A stretch of 61,663 nt of DNA from Mycolicibacterium austroafricanum. Lineage in GTDB: Bacteria > Actinomycetota > Actinomycetes > Mycobacteriales > Mycobacteriaceae. The position numbers and the translations under genes are program-made. The stretch lies in the NCBI RefSeq assembly GCF_902705885.1, contig NZ_CACSIP010000021.1, positions 1-61,663 of the forward strand. The letters run 5' to 3'. Of the stretch, positions 19,701 to 28,837 are shown piece by piece; the stretch's first letter is position 1, and every line of letters starts with the position of its first letter. The notes beneath the pieces were generated by a model that was given only the letters and a program-made list of their open reading frames with translations, made no database searches and had not been told where the DNA came from.

Positions 19701-22628
19701 CTGCTCTCCCCCAAGGCCACCCACCCCGAAACCGCGGTCGACGTGCTGACCAGGATCTTGGCCCGCGACGGCGCGCAGGTCTCGGCGACCACCGCCGCCC
19801 GCGAGGCCGCCGACCCGGCCATGCGTCTGCAGGCGGCGGCCGATATGTACTACGACGCGCTCGGTGCTGCCGCCGAGAACCGTCTCGGCGTCGGCGCCCG
19901 TGATCGTCTCGATGCCATCGCCGACGCGGTGATCCCGCAGTTGAGCCAGCGTGAGGCCTGGCCAGTGCTGCGCCGCAACCTGTCCGTCCTGGCCCTGCGT
20001 GGGGCTGACCCGCGCGAGCTGCTCGCCGAGGCGCTGGCCAAGGGCAGCGTCTCCGACGCCGCCGACCCCGCCGCGGTGCTGGATCACCGCATCGACCCTG
20101 CCGGCACGCACTCGTCCGGCATCGGGGTGCTGCGCTGGCTGCCCGCCGTGCCCGCGGCGCTGGCCGAGGACCCGCAATGGGGCGCCTATCTGGCCCGCCG
20201 CGAGAAGCTGGTCGAGGACCTGGCCGAGGAGATCCGCGAACGCGCACGCGGCTGGACCAACGCCACCGCACCGGCATGGGCGCGCCCCCTGATCACGGTG
20301 AACCCGGTCCTGACCGCAGAAATCGCGGTGTTCCGCGCCGCCACCGGGGTCTCCGAAGCCGACACCCGCATCACCGGTGCCCGCCAGTTCCCGGTGCGAA
20401 CCCGCGGTGTGCAGGCCGCGTTGCAGCGCCAGGCCGCCACCGACATCGGCCGCCACAGCGCCGATACCTCCCGCTGGAATGACGTCATCGACGCCATCGA
20501 CCCGCGCCTGCGCGCGGATGCCTACTGGCCGCAACTGGCCGCTCAGCTGGTTCAGGCCGCCCGTATCACCCCCCACCTGCGCCAGGTCATCACCACCGCG
20601 GCAGCGCAAGGGCCGCTGCCCGACGAGCTGCCCGTGGCCGCACTGTGGTGGCGTATCTCCGGCGCGCTGTCCCCGACCGCCACCTTGGCCACCACCCATT
20701 CGCGGCTTCGCCCGCCCTGGGTCACCGATATCGACGTCGTGTTCGGAACCGCGCTCGCCGAAACCATCACCTCCGACCCCGCCTGGCCCGGGCTGGTGGC
20801 CGCGATCAGTGCCGCCGATCCGCACAAGTGGACACCGCGGGATCTGCTACACGTCGCCGCCGAGCAGCTCGCCGACGCCACCGACGCCACCGACGAGGAC
20901 CATCCGATCCCGCCCGGCGATTACGCCCGGCTCATCACCTACACCGTCGATGCGTTCACCCATCGCCTCCAGGCCCGCCTCGGTGTCGACTTCGAGGACC
21001 TGCCCACACCGGAGCACGCACCGATCGATCCCGCCGAGGAAGCACTGTTCCCGCCCGACCCGCAAGATCCCTACGCGCACGTCGAGGAGCCTTCGCCGTT
21101 CGATGACTCTGTCGACATTGCCCCGCCCGAAGAAATCGACCCCTTCGAATACTGGGCAGAAGAACATTCCGGTCTGAAATTTGAAGACCTCTCAGCAAAT
21201 CGCCCTACACCCGAATTGGGCACCACTATGGACGCATTTATCGCGCGGCGCGCCGAGTACCGGAATGTCTGCGAAGAAATCAAAACTCTTTCCGCCGCTA
21301 TTAAGGCCGGAAATGGCCCGGCGCTGCGCGCCATCGCCGACGAGCTGGTGCGTATGCGCCGCCAGGTCGACGCCGATCGCCCTTACAGCCACGCCGTCAC
21401 CGACGTGATGGAGCAGTGGTCCGATGCTGATGCCCGCTACAGCGACACCCTGCGTTTGATCGAACACTCGCGCACCCAGCTCGACCTCCTGTTGGCCACC
21501 CCCGATGCTGACGAACTCGACATCATCTCGGCCCGCCAAACGATCGCCTTCTACAACGACATGCTCCCCGAACAGCCGCCCGCTCTGCAGTTCCAGCAGG
21601 CACTCGCCGACGCACAGGCTGCCCGCGCTGCGGCTGCCGGCGGCGCCGACAAGATCGTCACCGAGCGCGACATCGCCGCCGCCCGCGGCGACGCCGAACG
21701 CGCCGACATCGCCGCCCTCAACGCGCTGCGAGTACGGCGCCCGGTCCTGCGCCGCGAACTCGAACGCGCCGAGCGCGACATCGCCACCGCTTTTGTCGCT
21801 GCCCAGACCGCCACCTCCGACACCCTCGACCAGCTCATTGAGTCGGCACGCTCGGAAGTCGCACTCCTGCAGGTCGCCGGCCACCGGGACCCCAAGCGCA
21901 CTGCGCTGCTCATCCCCGACGCCGCACTGTCCGGCCTCGAACCTCAGACCGCCGACCGCCTCAAATCCGTGGCCGCGCAGCCCTATCGGCTCGCCGTCAT
22001 CCGCGCCGACATCACCGACCGCGAAACGGCCGCCGCTCTCTACACCCTGCGCAGCGCCGCCAACGCCGAGGACCGCAAGGTGCTCTGGCTCGCGCCCACC
22101 GAGGCCAGCTCGACCCCAGCCCACGACGCCGAGCTGGCTGACACCATCGCCACCATCGAGCACGCCCACCAGCAGGTCAGTGACCAGGAGTGGGCACTGC
22201 CGCCCGGCGCCATCGTCGTCATCGAGGACCCCGCCGCGGCCGAACCCGACCAGCTCGTCGACCTCGCCCGCCACGCTGCGGCCGCAGACGCGCGACTCGT
22301 CCTTCTCGATCCCGGCACCAGCCGCGGGCCCAGCTCGTCGGCGGTGCAGCTGCTCACGCGCTCGCTGCCCTGGAACGACACCCTCACGACCACCACGTCA
22401 GCGCCGGAAGATCCGCTCCTGGCGTCAACGCCGGCGGTCACACTGGCCGACCGCCTCGGCCGCAAGCGCCTCAGTGAACCGTGGCTACAGCTGCTGTCCC
22501 AATACGACGCCGCCGCCAGCGCCGTCCGCTCTGTCCAGCGCCGCCACCTCGCCCGAGGGTGGAACACCCCGGGACTCGATCGGGATGCTCCCGATCGAAC
22601 AGTCGATACCAACGATCTAGGACTATGA
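16767..22628 (+). CDS. MobF-type relaxase-helicase (TrwC/TraA-like)
   Basis: This 1953-residue conjugative relaxase nicks oriT, stays bound to the 5' end and unwinds the transferred strand. The N-terminal MTLHKLTAGDGYLYL matches the TrwC family start. The metal-binding three-histidine motif is seen as FTHRDSRAGDPDLHTHV near residue 280. A RecD-like helicase follows, with Walker A APAGTGKTTAM (about residue 617), Walker B LIVVDEAGK and a later DSAQGLTAGG box. The last ~500 residues are acidic and coiled-coil. The start ATG 16767 is chosen by family alignment; an in-frame ATG at 16752 also exists. Around 21160-21300 the codons become AT-richer than the rest, perhaps a patch of different origin. 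Confidence 0.92.
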   Translation: MTLHKLTAGDGYLYLVRQVAASDSTERGRSTLADYYSAKGESPGRWMGRGLAALSDTGRSEVSPQAREELWTVDEGSSVDESQMRNLYGVGLHPNADRISTYVNAHGSGAPRAAGRLGRKFHVRDGEPEFARRLAVAFRDHNAEAGAHWNATIDPEIRSQIRTRVAIELFGEEYGRPPADDRELSGFIARNTRAKTTAVAGYDLTFSPVKSVSALWAIAPLPVSEQIEAAHDAAVADVLEWLQDQAAFTRTGAGGIAQVDTEGLIAAVFTHRDSRAGDPDLHTHVAISNKVSYVDANGVRRWLALDGQPLHRVTVAASELYNTRLEAHLISRLGVRFAEQSRGRGKRPVREIVGMSAKLMERWSSRRAAIKARTTELAKQFQVDHGREPTNVEIIALAQQATLESREAKHEPRSLGEQRQEWHTQAVEVLGERGVNQMLADTLAAPQTTREAVTIDEEWIASRAGELIATVAETRSTWQRHHVRAEALRMARGHDVAHDVALVERLTDTALGEGFSVPHARVEDAELGEPVALRRRDGASVYRRHGVALYTSQETLAAEQRILDAVHRDDGRVASAADVEMALADSTARGRTLNPGQAALVTEMATAGRRVALALAPAGTGKTTAMAALAHAWRSSGGHVIGLAPAADAAIVLGEDLGATTDTLDKYVWSADPAKAATSHVPDWFSRVGPDTLIVVDEAGKAATAGLDAMIRDALKKGASVRLVGDDGQLSSISAGGILRDIAEATDALTLSEVVRFKSPAEAAAGLALHDADPAGIGFYIDHHRIHVGTDETAADMAYQAWRADLAAGGDSILLAPTNDVINELNARARLDRLATDPEAAKAPTVVLADQLHASVGDTIRTRKNNRRIAIGRNDFVRNGYRYTITEVLPDGGVKARHLRSGRIVTLPADYIAEHVTLGYAATIDSAQGLTAGGRDTRGTCHIVGSDMLTRQHLYVALTRGTDENHLYLSTAEGDPHRLLSPKATHPETAVDVLTRILARDGAQVSATTAAREAADPAMRLQAAADMYYDALGAAAENRLGVGARDRLDAIADAVIPQLSQREAWPVLRRNLSVLALRGADPRELLAEALAKGSVSDAADPAAVLDHRIDPAGTHSSGIGVLRWLPAVPAALAEDPQWGAYLARREKLVEDLAEEIRERARGWTNATAPAWARPLITVNPVLTAEIAVFRAATGVSEADTRITGARQFPVRTRGVQAALQRQAATDIGRHSADTSRWNDVIDAIDPRLRADAYWPQLAAQLVQAARITPHLRQVITTAAAQGPLPDELPVAALWWRISGALSPTATLATTHSRLRPPWVTDIDVVFGTALAETITSDPAWPGLVAAISAADPHKWTPRDLLHVAAEQLADATDATDEDHPIPPGDYARLITYTVDAFTHRLQARLGVDFEDLPTPEHAPIDPAEEALFPPDPQDPYAHVEEPSPFDDSVDIAPPEEIDPFEYWAEEHSGLKFEDLSANRPTPELGTTMDAFIARRAEYRNVCEEIKTLSAAIKAGNGPALRAIADELVRMRRQVDADRPYSHAVTDVMEQWSDADARYSDTLRLIEHSRTQLDLLLATPDADELDIISARQTIAFYNDMLPEQPPALQFQQALADAQAARAAAAGGADKIVTERDIAAARGDAERADIAALNALRVRRPVLRRELERAERDIATAFVAAQTATSDTLDQLIESARSEVALLQVAGHRDPKRTALLIPDAALSGLEPQTADRLKSVAAQPYRLAVIRADITDRETAAALYTLRSAANAEDRKVLWLAPTEASSTPAHDAELADTIATIEHAHQQVSDQEWALPPGAIVVIEDPAAAEPDQLVDLARHAAAADARLVLLDPGTSRGPSSSAVQLLTRSLPWNDTLTTTTSAPEDPLLASTPAVTLADRLGRKRLSEPWLQLLSQYDAAASAVRSVQRRHLARGWNTPGLDRDAPDRTVDTNDLGL

Positions 22629-22629
22629 A

Positions 22630-23214
22630 ATGACTTATGACCAAGTAGATGTCATCAAGGACGTCATCGTGAGTTCCGTTGCCGACGTCCTGCCCACCGG
22701 CGTCGCACCGAGACCGCAGGTCCACATTCTCGATGACGCACTGGAGCAGCCTTATGTCGGCTACGTGGTGTGTCGGCGGTACTACCGCGGCCAGGACGCC
22801 GCCGCCGCGATCAGCCATCTGGGCCGGATCGCCGCCGCGATGTGCGCCTCCCAGCTGCTCGTCGTCTGGGAGGAATCCGACCTCCGCACCTCGATCCTCG
22901 GCGGCAAGCCCGGCGACCACCCCCACGGGCTTGCCGTGCTGGACGCACCGTTCTTGCTGGGCTCAATCCATACGTTGGACTGGCACCCATTCCAGTGGTG
23001 CACCAGCGACGGCACGCCCGTGTATTTCACCAACCCCGCGCTCGGCCTCCAATGGGGACAAGCCAGCCGGCACCCAGGAGCGCCACTGCCAGATCCGGTG
23101 CCCGCACTCTTGATGTCCTGGCGAGCACCAGCGCCTTTCGGTCCAGACGACGTTGAAGGCACAATCAGCGAAGCGGTCAGCGCAGGCTACGAATTTCACC
23201 TCACCACGCGCTGA
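22630..23214 (+). CDS. Protein of unknown function in the transfer region
   Basis: This 194-residue soluble protein starts one base after the relaxase stop region, so it is very likely translated from the same message. It shows alternating strand-helix patterns (YVGYVVCRRYYRG, LLVVWEESDLRTSIL, PHGLAVLDA) with two conserved-looking Trp/His segments (TLDWHPFQW). I do not recognise a family. Position between relaxase and coupling protein suggests an accessory role in conjugation. Confidence 0.6.
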   Translation: MTYDQVDVIKDVIVSSVADVLPTGVAPRPQVHILDDALEQPYVGYVVCRRYYRGQDAAAAISHLGRIAAAMCASQLLVVWEESDLRTSILGGKPGDHPHGLAVLDAPFLLGSIHTLDWHPFQWCTSDGTPVYFTNPALGLQWGQASRHPGAPLPDPVPALLMSWRAPAPFGPDDVEGTISEAVSAGYEFHLTTR

Positions 23215-23298
23215 GCCTGCGAACGGGTTTACGTCTCATCCAGACGAATCATGCTCTGGTGGTGGACTGCGCCGACTGCCGCCCGCCACGATGACGTC

Positions 23299-24711
23299 AT
23301 GAGCACGCGTCCCGAGCCCTACAGCCCCTATTGCGGGCTGGTGGTCAACAAAGACGAGCAGTACGAGAAGGTCCAAGGTGCACCGCATCTGGCGATCAGC
23401 GCCCCCACCCGTACCGGCAAAACCCGCCGCCTGCTCGCCCCGGCCGCGGTCATGCACCCCGGGCCGCTGGTCGCGGTGTCCAGCAAGGAGGACCTCGCCG
23501 AACTGGTCTTGATGCGGCGGGTCGGTACCACCGCCGTGATCGATCTGCGTCCGGAGAAGACACTCGTCTGGCCCGAAGGCGTGCGCTCGATGGTCAGTGA
23601 TCCCACCATGTCGATTTACTCGGCCGATGAAGCCTTGACCGTCGCCGAAACCATGCTCGCCACTTCCGGTGTCGGCTTCGGTGGAGCCTCCGGTGGCCAG
23701 ACCGTGGCCGCGGGCGGACTCTGGGAAATCCAAGCGAGCCGACCGCTGGCATGCCTGCTCTACGCCGCCGGCCCGCAAGGCAACAGAAAGGGCATGCCCT
23801 GGGTCCTCGAAGCAGTCGAGAACCTCGGCATCGACGACGAAGACGACGGCGGGCAGCCGCCGCTGGAGGCCACCCCATCGTGGGTGACCGCCGCCGCGCT
23901 ATGCCCGCACCCCCAGCTCGCCGACCCCATGCAGCGGGTCCTGACGATGGACGGCCGGATGCGCGACAGCGTGGCGATCACCGTCTCGAAAGCAGTCACA
24001 CCCTGGGTTCGACTCGGGCTCAGCACCACCGCCCACCTCGACGGCCGCAATGCGATCGACCAACTCAGCATCGACGCCTTCGATGTCACGATGCTCGACG
24101 ACCCCGAGGCCAGTCTGTTCGTCATCGCCCCCAACACCGGCACCGTCGCCGGGGCTGCCGTGGCGCTGATCGACTCGATCATCCGGCACTTCCGCAAGCG
24201 CACCGCCCAGCACCAGCTCGAACATCGGCTACTGCTCGAACTTGACGAGGTGTGCAACTCCTGCCCGCTGCCGGCCCTGCTCAACTACGTCGGTGAATCC
24301 GCCGGTCTCGGGGTGAACATCATGGCCACCGTGCAGGCCTCCAGCCACTTCGATGTCGTCTACGGACCCAAGTACGCCGACGCCCTGCGCGACGTGTTCC
24401 CCGGCACCGTCGTGATGTACGGGGCACATGAGCGCCACCTGCTCGAACAAGCCTCGCACTGGCAGGGACTGGGCACGCGGCGCACCGAATCCTACGAGCC
24501 AGAGGGCGGAAGCCGTTCGCAGTCCTCACAACTGGGCTCCATCATCGACTGGCAAGAACTGCTTCCCCAGAGCTTGGAAGAGGCCCGTCTGCTGCTGCGC
24601 GGAACGGCGGGACGCCGGGTGCAGATCCCGGACTGGAGCGATTTCCTCAAGATCTATGACGAAGCGATCGAGGCTCGTCGGCGGCGACATCCCGCGAGGG
24701 TTTCGGCCTGA
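23299..24711 (+). CDS. VirD4/TraG-type coupling protein lacking the N-terminal membrane anchor
   Basis: This 470-residue hexameric-ATPase-family protein links the relaxosome to the secretion channel. Walker A is SAPTRTGKTRRLL near residue 34 and Walker B is LLLELDEVCN near residue 312; the intervening VAVSSKEDLAELVLMRR and the later TVQASSHFDVVYG also fit TraG/VirD4. Typical members carry two N-terminal membrane helices, which are absent here, so membrane recruitment must come from a partner. ATG 23299 is preferred; an upstream in-frame ATG at 23251 would add MLWWWTAP-type sequence without family likeness. It is convergent with the kinase 3' fragment. Confidence 0.85.
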   Translation: MSTRPEPYSPYCGLVVNKDEQYEKVQGAPHLAISAPTRTGKTRRLLAPAAVMHPGPLVAVSSKEDLAELVLMRRVGTTAVIDLRPEKTLVWPEGVRSMVSDPTMSIYSADEALTVAETMLATSGVGFGGASGGQTVAAGGLWEIQASRPLACLLYAAGPQGNRKGMPWVLEAVENLGIDDEDDGGQPPLEATPSWVTAAALCPHPQLADPMQRVLTMDGRMRDSVAITVSKAVTPWVRLGLSTTAHLDGRNAIDQLSIDAFDVTMLDDPEASLFVIAPNTGTVAGAAVALIDSIIRHFRKRTAQHQLEHRLLLELDEVCNSCPLPALLNYVGESAGLGVNIMATVQASSHFDVVYGPKYADALRDVFPGTVVMYGAHERHLLEQASHWQGLGTRRTESYEPEGGSRSQSSQLGSIIDWQELLPQSLEEARLLLRGTAGRRVQIPDWSDFLKIYDEAIEARRRRHPARVSA

Positions 24712-24762
24712 TCCAGTCGGGCTGTGCAACCGCGGTTTATGCCCAGTTGAACGCGCTGCACG

Positions 24763-24960
24763 TCATGAGTGCGACGACCACCAGGCGTAGAGGCTTTCGA
24801 GGGTGGCGCCGGGCGCCGCGGATCGAACGACGCTGAGCAGACGTTTCTCATCATTGGTCCACGCCACGAGAGGCTGACCGGCCTGGACGCCGCAGAACAC
24901 CAGTCCGCGTGTGACCGTGGGGCTGTCGTTGCGCCGCCACGGGCCGGGAGTTCACTCGCC
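24763..24960 (-). pseudogene. 3' end of the split serine/threonine kinase gene
   Basis: On the minus strand the frame ending at TGA 24765-24763 reads TPGPWRRND, then GLVFCGVQAGQPLVAWTNDE, then ESLYAWWSSHS. This is the cysteine- and Trp-containing end of the extracytoplasmic domain found in mycobacterial membrane kinases (SPGPWRRN ... FCG ... VAWTND ... WW). There is an in-frame stop immediately upstream of TPGPW and no start. The kinase part at 52810-54318 lacks exactly this segment and ends at CPPNIQ, after which SPGPW would be expected. The two pieces are the halves of one gene. Confidence 0.85.
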
Positions 24961-24965
24961 CAGTC

Positions 24966-25475
24966 GACAGCTGTCGAGTCAACCCACCATGTGGCCCGAC
25001 ATGACAGAAAGTGAGACATCGTCAACTGCAGAAACATCTGGTCGGCACTGGTGTACCGGGCCCCGGTGTAGTCGCGTTCGCGCACCGCAGTTGAGTGGGC
25101 GGTAGAAACGGCGTCGCCGTAGGTGCCGTCGCTGACGTCCAGGAGTGAAATCAGGCGGTGCCGCAATGCGTCTGGCAGCTCAGGAGCGGGCTGATGGTGC
25201 CGTAGGCGGCGCATTAGCCAGCGTCCGCAGTGCGGGATTGACCGCCGCGGCGAGCCGGGAGTTTACGAAATACGCGATAACCCAAACAGTCCGAATAGGT
25301 TTCGTGAGGTAGCGGACCCCTCTCCCGCGTAGGACCACGCAGCCTCGTCCCCTTGATGTCGGGTTTTGGGTTCCATCTTCCGTCGGATTGTTCGAACGCT
25401 GAGCAAGTACGCTCTTCGTTTGGTCTGTGCCGCATCCCAGCCCGGCAACTTCAGAGCTAAAGAACTCTGCCAACA
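24966..25475. other. Left end of island, no confident gene
   Basis: On the minus strand a frame from 25214 reads DALRHRLISLLDVSDGTYGD and then ARYTSADQMFLQLTMSHFL before crossing the kinase junction out of frame; it may be a truncated gene. Further right (25215-25475) two overlapping minus frames share partly protein-like stretches but neither has a start with a ribosome-binding site. The segment probably holds degraded cargo and the outer end of the mobile element. Confidence 0.4.
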
Positions 25476-26084
25476 CTAGGATTCCGACAGAAGGCGATTC
25501 AGCAGCGGCCTTAGGTCGTCGGCGAGTAAAGCCATCAGGTAGACCGCTGCCACTCGGTGTTGGCGATCAAGCACCATGGTGGTGGGAACCACACTGGTGG
25601 GATAGTTGCGGCCCAGGGCGATGAGGGTGCGCATCTCGGGGTCGAAGATGGATGGGTAGCTGACGTTGCGGTCGGTCTTGAAGTCACGTGCTGCCTGGAG
25701 ATCGTCGCGAACGTCGATGCCAAGGAACTGGACGCCGCGGGAACGGTATTCATTGAAGGCCAGTTCGAGTTCGGGGGTCTCGGTGCGGCACGGGGCACAC
25801 CATGATCCCCAAACGTTGATGACGACGATCTTGCCGGTGAAGTCGGACAGGCTGACGGTTTCGTCTGTCATCAGATCCGGACCGCTCAGCGCGCCGATAG
25901 TGCTTCGCGAGTCTGCTGGATCGTAGTAGATGACTGTCTTGCCGCCAGGCGATACGAAGTCGAAGTTGCCAGCTTGCGCATCTGTTCCCGCGTTCGAGCA
26001 GGCAGACAATAGTGTGAGGATCGCGACCACGAGGACCGCCAGTGGCGCGGTGCTCCTACGTTTGCATCTTAGCTGTCTGGCCAC
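25476..26084 (-). CDS. TlpA/ResA-like thioredoxin-fold lipoprotein
   Basis: In this 202-residue protein, the first 29 residues are a lipoprotein signal: basic N-terminus, hydrophobic LAVLVVAILTLL, lipobox L-S-A-Cys29. A TlpA/ResA thioredoxin domain follows with WCAPC at residues 95-99 and the cis-Pro region SVVPTTMVLD. Such proteins reduce apocytochrome c or other disulfides outside the membrane. It resembles the mycobacterial ResA-like partner of CcdA and ResB, both of which are encoded at 28.9-31.3 kb in this island. Lnt, which would acylate its lipobox Cys, is the next gene upstream. Confidence 0.85.
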   Translation of the reverse strand: MARQLRCKRRSTAPLAVLVVAILTLLSACSNAGTDAQAGNFDFVSPGGKTVIYYDPADSRSTIGALSGPDLMTDETVSLSDFTGKIVVINVWGSWCAPCRTETPELELAFNEYRSRGVQFLGIDVRDDLQAARDFKTDRNVSYPSIFDPEMRTLIALGRNYPTSVVPTTMVLDRQHRVAAVYLMALLADDLRPLLNRLLSES

Positions 26085-26166
26085 TTGTCCTCTGTATCAT
26101 CGAGATTCACGTACCTACTGTTTCGAATAATAGGTACCTGGTGTCGAGCCGACGGACATGCTCGCA

Positions 26167-27816
26167 TCATCCGCTTGACGATTTACGCCACGACGGCCTA
26201 TAGCGCTGGATCGCCACTAACAAGAGCGCAGCGATTGCCAAAGCGGTGACGACCCCGTGAATGATCGGGGTCCACCGCGTGGCCGGGGTGAGTTCGTCGT
26301 TGAGTTCAATGCGGCTGATCAGATAGTCGGCGGTGAAGAAGGCTGTCTCATCGACAACCCGGCCCTCCGGCGTGATGATGGCGCTGACACCGGTGGTGCC
26401 TGCCACCACGACGGGTCTCTGGTGCTCGAGGGCGCGAATCTTCGCGAAGGCGAGAAACTGCCGACTCATAGTTTCGTTGAAGGTGGCGTTGTTGGTCGGG
26501 ATGACCAACACCTGGGCGCCGTTACGAACCGATTCACGAGGAGCACGGTCGAAGACCGCCTCCCAACAGGTGGCGATGCCGACAGAAACACCGGCGGCTT
26601 GTACGACACCGGGGCCGGCCCCGGGAACGAAGAAGCCTGCGCGCTCCGCATAACCCGAGAAGAGCCGGAAGAACTCTCGCAACGGCAAGTATTCACCGAA
26701 TGGTTGCAGGATCTTCTTGTCGTGTCGGGCGCCGGGTCCGTCCTCAGGTGACCAGAGAATCATGGTGTTAGAGGTGGATCTGGGGTCGGTGCTCTGTGGT
26801 GGGTTGCTCAGGACGGCCCCGACCAGAATTGGCGCGTTGATCGCCCGCGCAGCAATGTCGATTTGTTGCGATGCATCGTTGTTGATCAGTGGGTCGATGT
26901 CGGAGGAGTTTTCTGGCCACACCACCAGAGCGGGTTGAGGCGCGCGGCTGGCCCGAACGTCGTCAGCGAGACGCAGAGTCTGCTGAACGTGGTTGTCCAG
27001 CACGGCGCGACGCTGTGCGTTGAAGTCCAACCCGAGGCGCGGCACGTTCCCCTGCACCGCCGCAACCACCAGAGTCTGCTTCTCACGATCCGAACGCCAG
27101 GGCTCCCAGGCGAGTCCGGCGAGGGCCGCCAGACCCAGTGCCGTTGACAGCGTGACTACCGCGCTCCGCCGTCGGTGTCGACCCGGGCCAACGAGCGCCG
27201 CCGTGACGGTGAAACCGATCAGCGCCGTGGTGAACGAGATCAGAGAAGGTCCGCCCCAGGGTGCCAGTTGCGACAGCGGCCCGCTAGTTTGACCGAAAGC
27301 CAGTACACCCCAGGGAAATCCGCCGAAGGGCACGGCACCCTTCAAGAGTTCCACAGCGACCCACCAGGTGGCCCACCACAGTGGCCAGCCCGGTTGATCG
27401 CGCAGTGTCACGGCGGCGGCACTGAACAGTGCAGTAAACGCCGCGCATAGAGTGCTCAAAGCCAACCACGGAACGATGCCGACCAGAGCGCCGGTCCACG
27501 GTAAGAGTGGCAGATAGAACGCCAAACCGAAGACGAAGCCGTATCCCAGCCCGCCGGCCACGGTGGTGTTGCGGTGGGCCAGAACCCAGCCCAGCAGAGC
27601 GAGTCCGGCGCACGCGGCAAGCCACCAGTCGGTCGGAGGAAAGCTGCTCCACAGCAAGCCGCCGCCGGCGACAACGGCGATCAGCCGACGAGGGATCAGC
27701 CGACGAGGATCGCATCGGGCGCCCGGTGAACCGGTGCCTGACGCCGCGACAGCGGTGGGGAGGGTGTCCATATTTGGCTGCTCGGCGGGTTCACCGGCTA
27801 TGTTCCGGCCACTCAC
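26167..27816 (-). CDS. lnt: Apolipoprotein N-acyltransferase (Lnt)
   Basis: This 549-residue protein has six or more N-terminal membrane helices followed by a nitrilase-fold catalytic domain. The triad is visible: Glu302 in VVWPENSSD, a Lys at 367/368 in HDKKILQPFGEYLP, and Cys417 in GIATCWEAVF. Lnt transfers the third acyl chain to the N-terminal cysteine of lipoproteins. The GTG start at 27816 overlaps the stop of the truncated ATPase frame; ATG at residue 16 is an alternative. It is an unusual cargo gene. A second lipoprotein enzyme, LspA, lies at 40135 in the same island. Confidence 0.9.
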   Translation of the reverse strand: MSGRNIAGEPAEQPNMDTLPTAVAASGTGSPGARCDPRRLIPRRLIAVVAGGGLLWSSFPPTDWWLAACAGLALLGWVLAHRNTTVAGGLGYGFVFGLAFYLPLLPWTGALVGIVPWLALSTLCAAFTALFSAAAVTLRDQPGWPLWWATWWVAVELLKGAVPFGGFPWGVLAFGQTSGPLSQLAPWGGPSLISFTTALIGFTVTAALVGPGRHRRRSAVVTLSTALGLAALAGLAWEPWRSDREKQTLVVAAVQGNVPRLGLDFNAQRRAVLDNHVQQTLRLADDVRASRAPQPALVVWPENSSDIDPLINNDASQQIDIAARAINAPILVGAVLSNPPQSTDPRSTSNTMILWSPEDGPGARHDKKILQPFGEYLPLREFFRLFSGYAERAGFFVPGAGPGVVQAAGVSVGIATCWEAVFDRAPRESVRNGAQVLVIPTNNATFNETMSRQFLAFAKIRALEHQRPVVVAGTTGVSAIITPEGRVVDETAFFTADYLISRIELNDELTPATRWTPIIHGVVTALAIAALLLVAIQRYRPSWRKSSSG

Positions 27817-28391
27817 CCGGTGATGTCCGACAGATCCAGGCTGGTCCGTCCTGCGGTGATGGTTCCGTCGGTGGCGGCCCGCTCGCCGGGGCGCAGAATC
27901 ATCACGTCGCCGATGACGAGTTCGCCGGGTGAGACGGTGAGTTCGGTTCCGCCGCGGGTCACCGACGCCTTGGGTGGCACCAGCGACAACAGGGCACGCA
28001 ACCCTCGTCTGGTCTTGGCCACCGCGTAGTGCTCGAGACCTTCGGCGATGGAGAACAAGATGCCCAGCAGCGCGGCTTCGGCGAACTGGCCCAGCGCCAC
28101 GGCGCCGATGGCGGCGACGGTCATCAAGGTGTCTACGCCGATGCGTCGGTGCCGCAGATTGCGCAGTGCGTCGGGTACGAACGTGGACGCAGCGATGACG
28201 ACGGCGATCAGCTCGAGCGTCAGGCCGATGCCGGCGTAGCCTGCTCTACCGATCAGCCAGCCAAACCCGAGCAACACCGCAGCGGCCACGGCCATCTGCA
28301 ATTCACGTACCTGCCAGAGCTTTTCAGGTCCGGACTCGGGTTCGCCGGACTGCTGACCCTCTGGCTGCGGTCCGCAGCATGCATCAGACAC
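27813..28391 (-). pseudogene. Truncated P1B heavy-metal ATPase
   Basis: Only the N-terminal ~192 residues of a metal-transporting P-type ATPase remain: a CCGP segment, two membrane hairpins and the first part of the actuator domain, ending at LDLSDITG and then a stop. The TGES motif would begin there, and the phosphorylation (DKTGT) and nucleotide domains are missing. The sequence aligns closely with the intact ATPase at 40638-42602. The stop coincides with the start of lnt, suggesting a deletion that fused the two genes. It could still be translated from the CadC-like gene's message, with which its GTG start (28391) overlaps. Confidence 0.8.
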
Positions 28392-28761
28392 GATCGACCT
28401 CCTCAACGCGAACCGAAGCGAGCACGGCGGCAGTCAAGTGGACGCCTAGCGGGGTGAGCCGATACATCACCAGCTTGCCGTCGCGGCGAGAAGCGACCAA
28501 AGCGGCGTTCTTCAACTGCCGCAGATGATGTGACACCAGGTTCTGCGCCGAGCCGACCACCCAGGCCATATCGCAGACACACAACTCATCACCGTTGCTC
28601 AACGCCGTCGCGATCATCAGGCGGGTGGGATCGCTCAGCGCCTTGGCGGCTGAGGCCGCCGACTCCACCTTGCTCGGTGCCGGCAGCGAGGCGCGGATGG
28701 CCTCGGCGTGCGGCAGATCAAGACACAACAGATCGCAGCTGTCGACAGGCGGATCAGTCAT
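28384..28761 (-). CDS. CadC-like ArsR/SmtB metal sensor
   Basis: This 125-residue winged-helix repressor has cysteines at 9, 13, 61 and 63: C-D-L-L-C near the N-terminus and E-L-C-V-C-D at the recognition-helix side. This is the same spacing (4 and 2) as the Cd/Pb/Zn site of staphylococcal CadC (Cys7, 11, 58, 60). The helix-turn-helix includes SAQNLVSHHLRQLKNAALV. It precedes a truncated P1B ATPase with overlapping genes, its presumed former target. The palindrome at 28838-28860 lies upstream between it and the divergent ccdA-resB operon, so it may now control both directions. Confidence 0.83.
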   Translation of the reverse strand: MTDPPVDSCDLLCLDLPHAEAIRASLPAPSKVESAASAAKALSDPTRLMIATALSNGDELCVCDMAWVVGSAQNLVSHHLRQLKNAALVASRRDGKLVMYRLTPLGVHLTAAVLASVRVEEVDRV

Positions 28762-28837
28762 GGCAACATACTAACGGGCGTTGAGATGGTCCTCGCGGGC
28801 TCGGGCCACGAGAACGTACGGGGCAGTCGTGGTTTTA

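Noticed and set aside
18801..20825. 674-codon open frame on the minus strand
   Set aside because: It lies wholly antisense to the relaxase-helicase, whose motifs are clear, and has the Gly/Val/Gln-rich composition of the complement of GC-rich coding DNA.
24944..24948. CCGGG, also at 52863-52867, as the insertion core
   Set aside because: Joining the kinase halves at these pentamers shifts the reading frame by one; the CACT pair keeps the phase and is the better candidate, though still unproven.
24654..25214. 186-codon minus-strand frame at the left end of the island
   Set aside because: It crosses the kinase junction, and in the kinase part it is out of frame with the recognisable kinase end, so it is not one gene.
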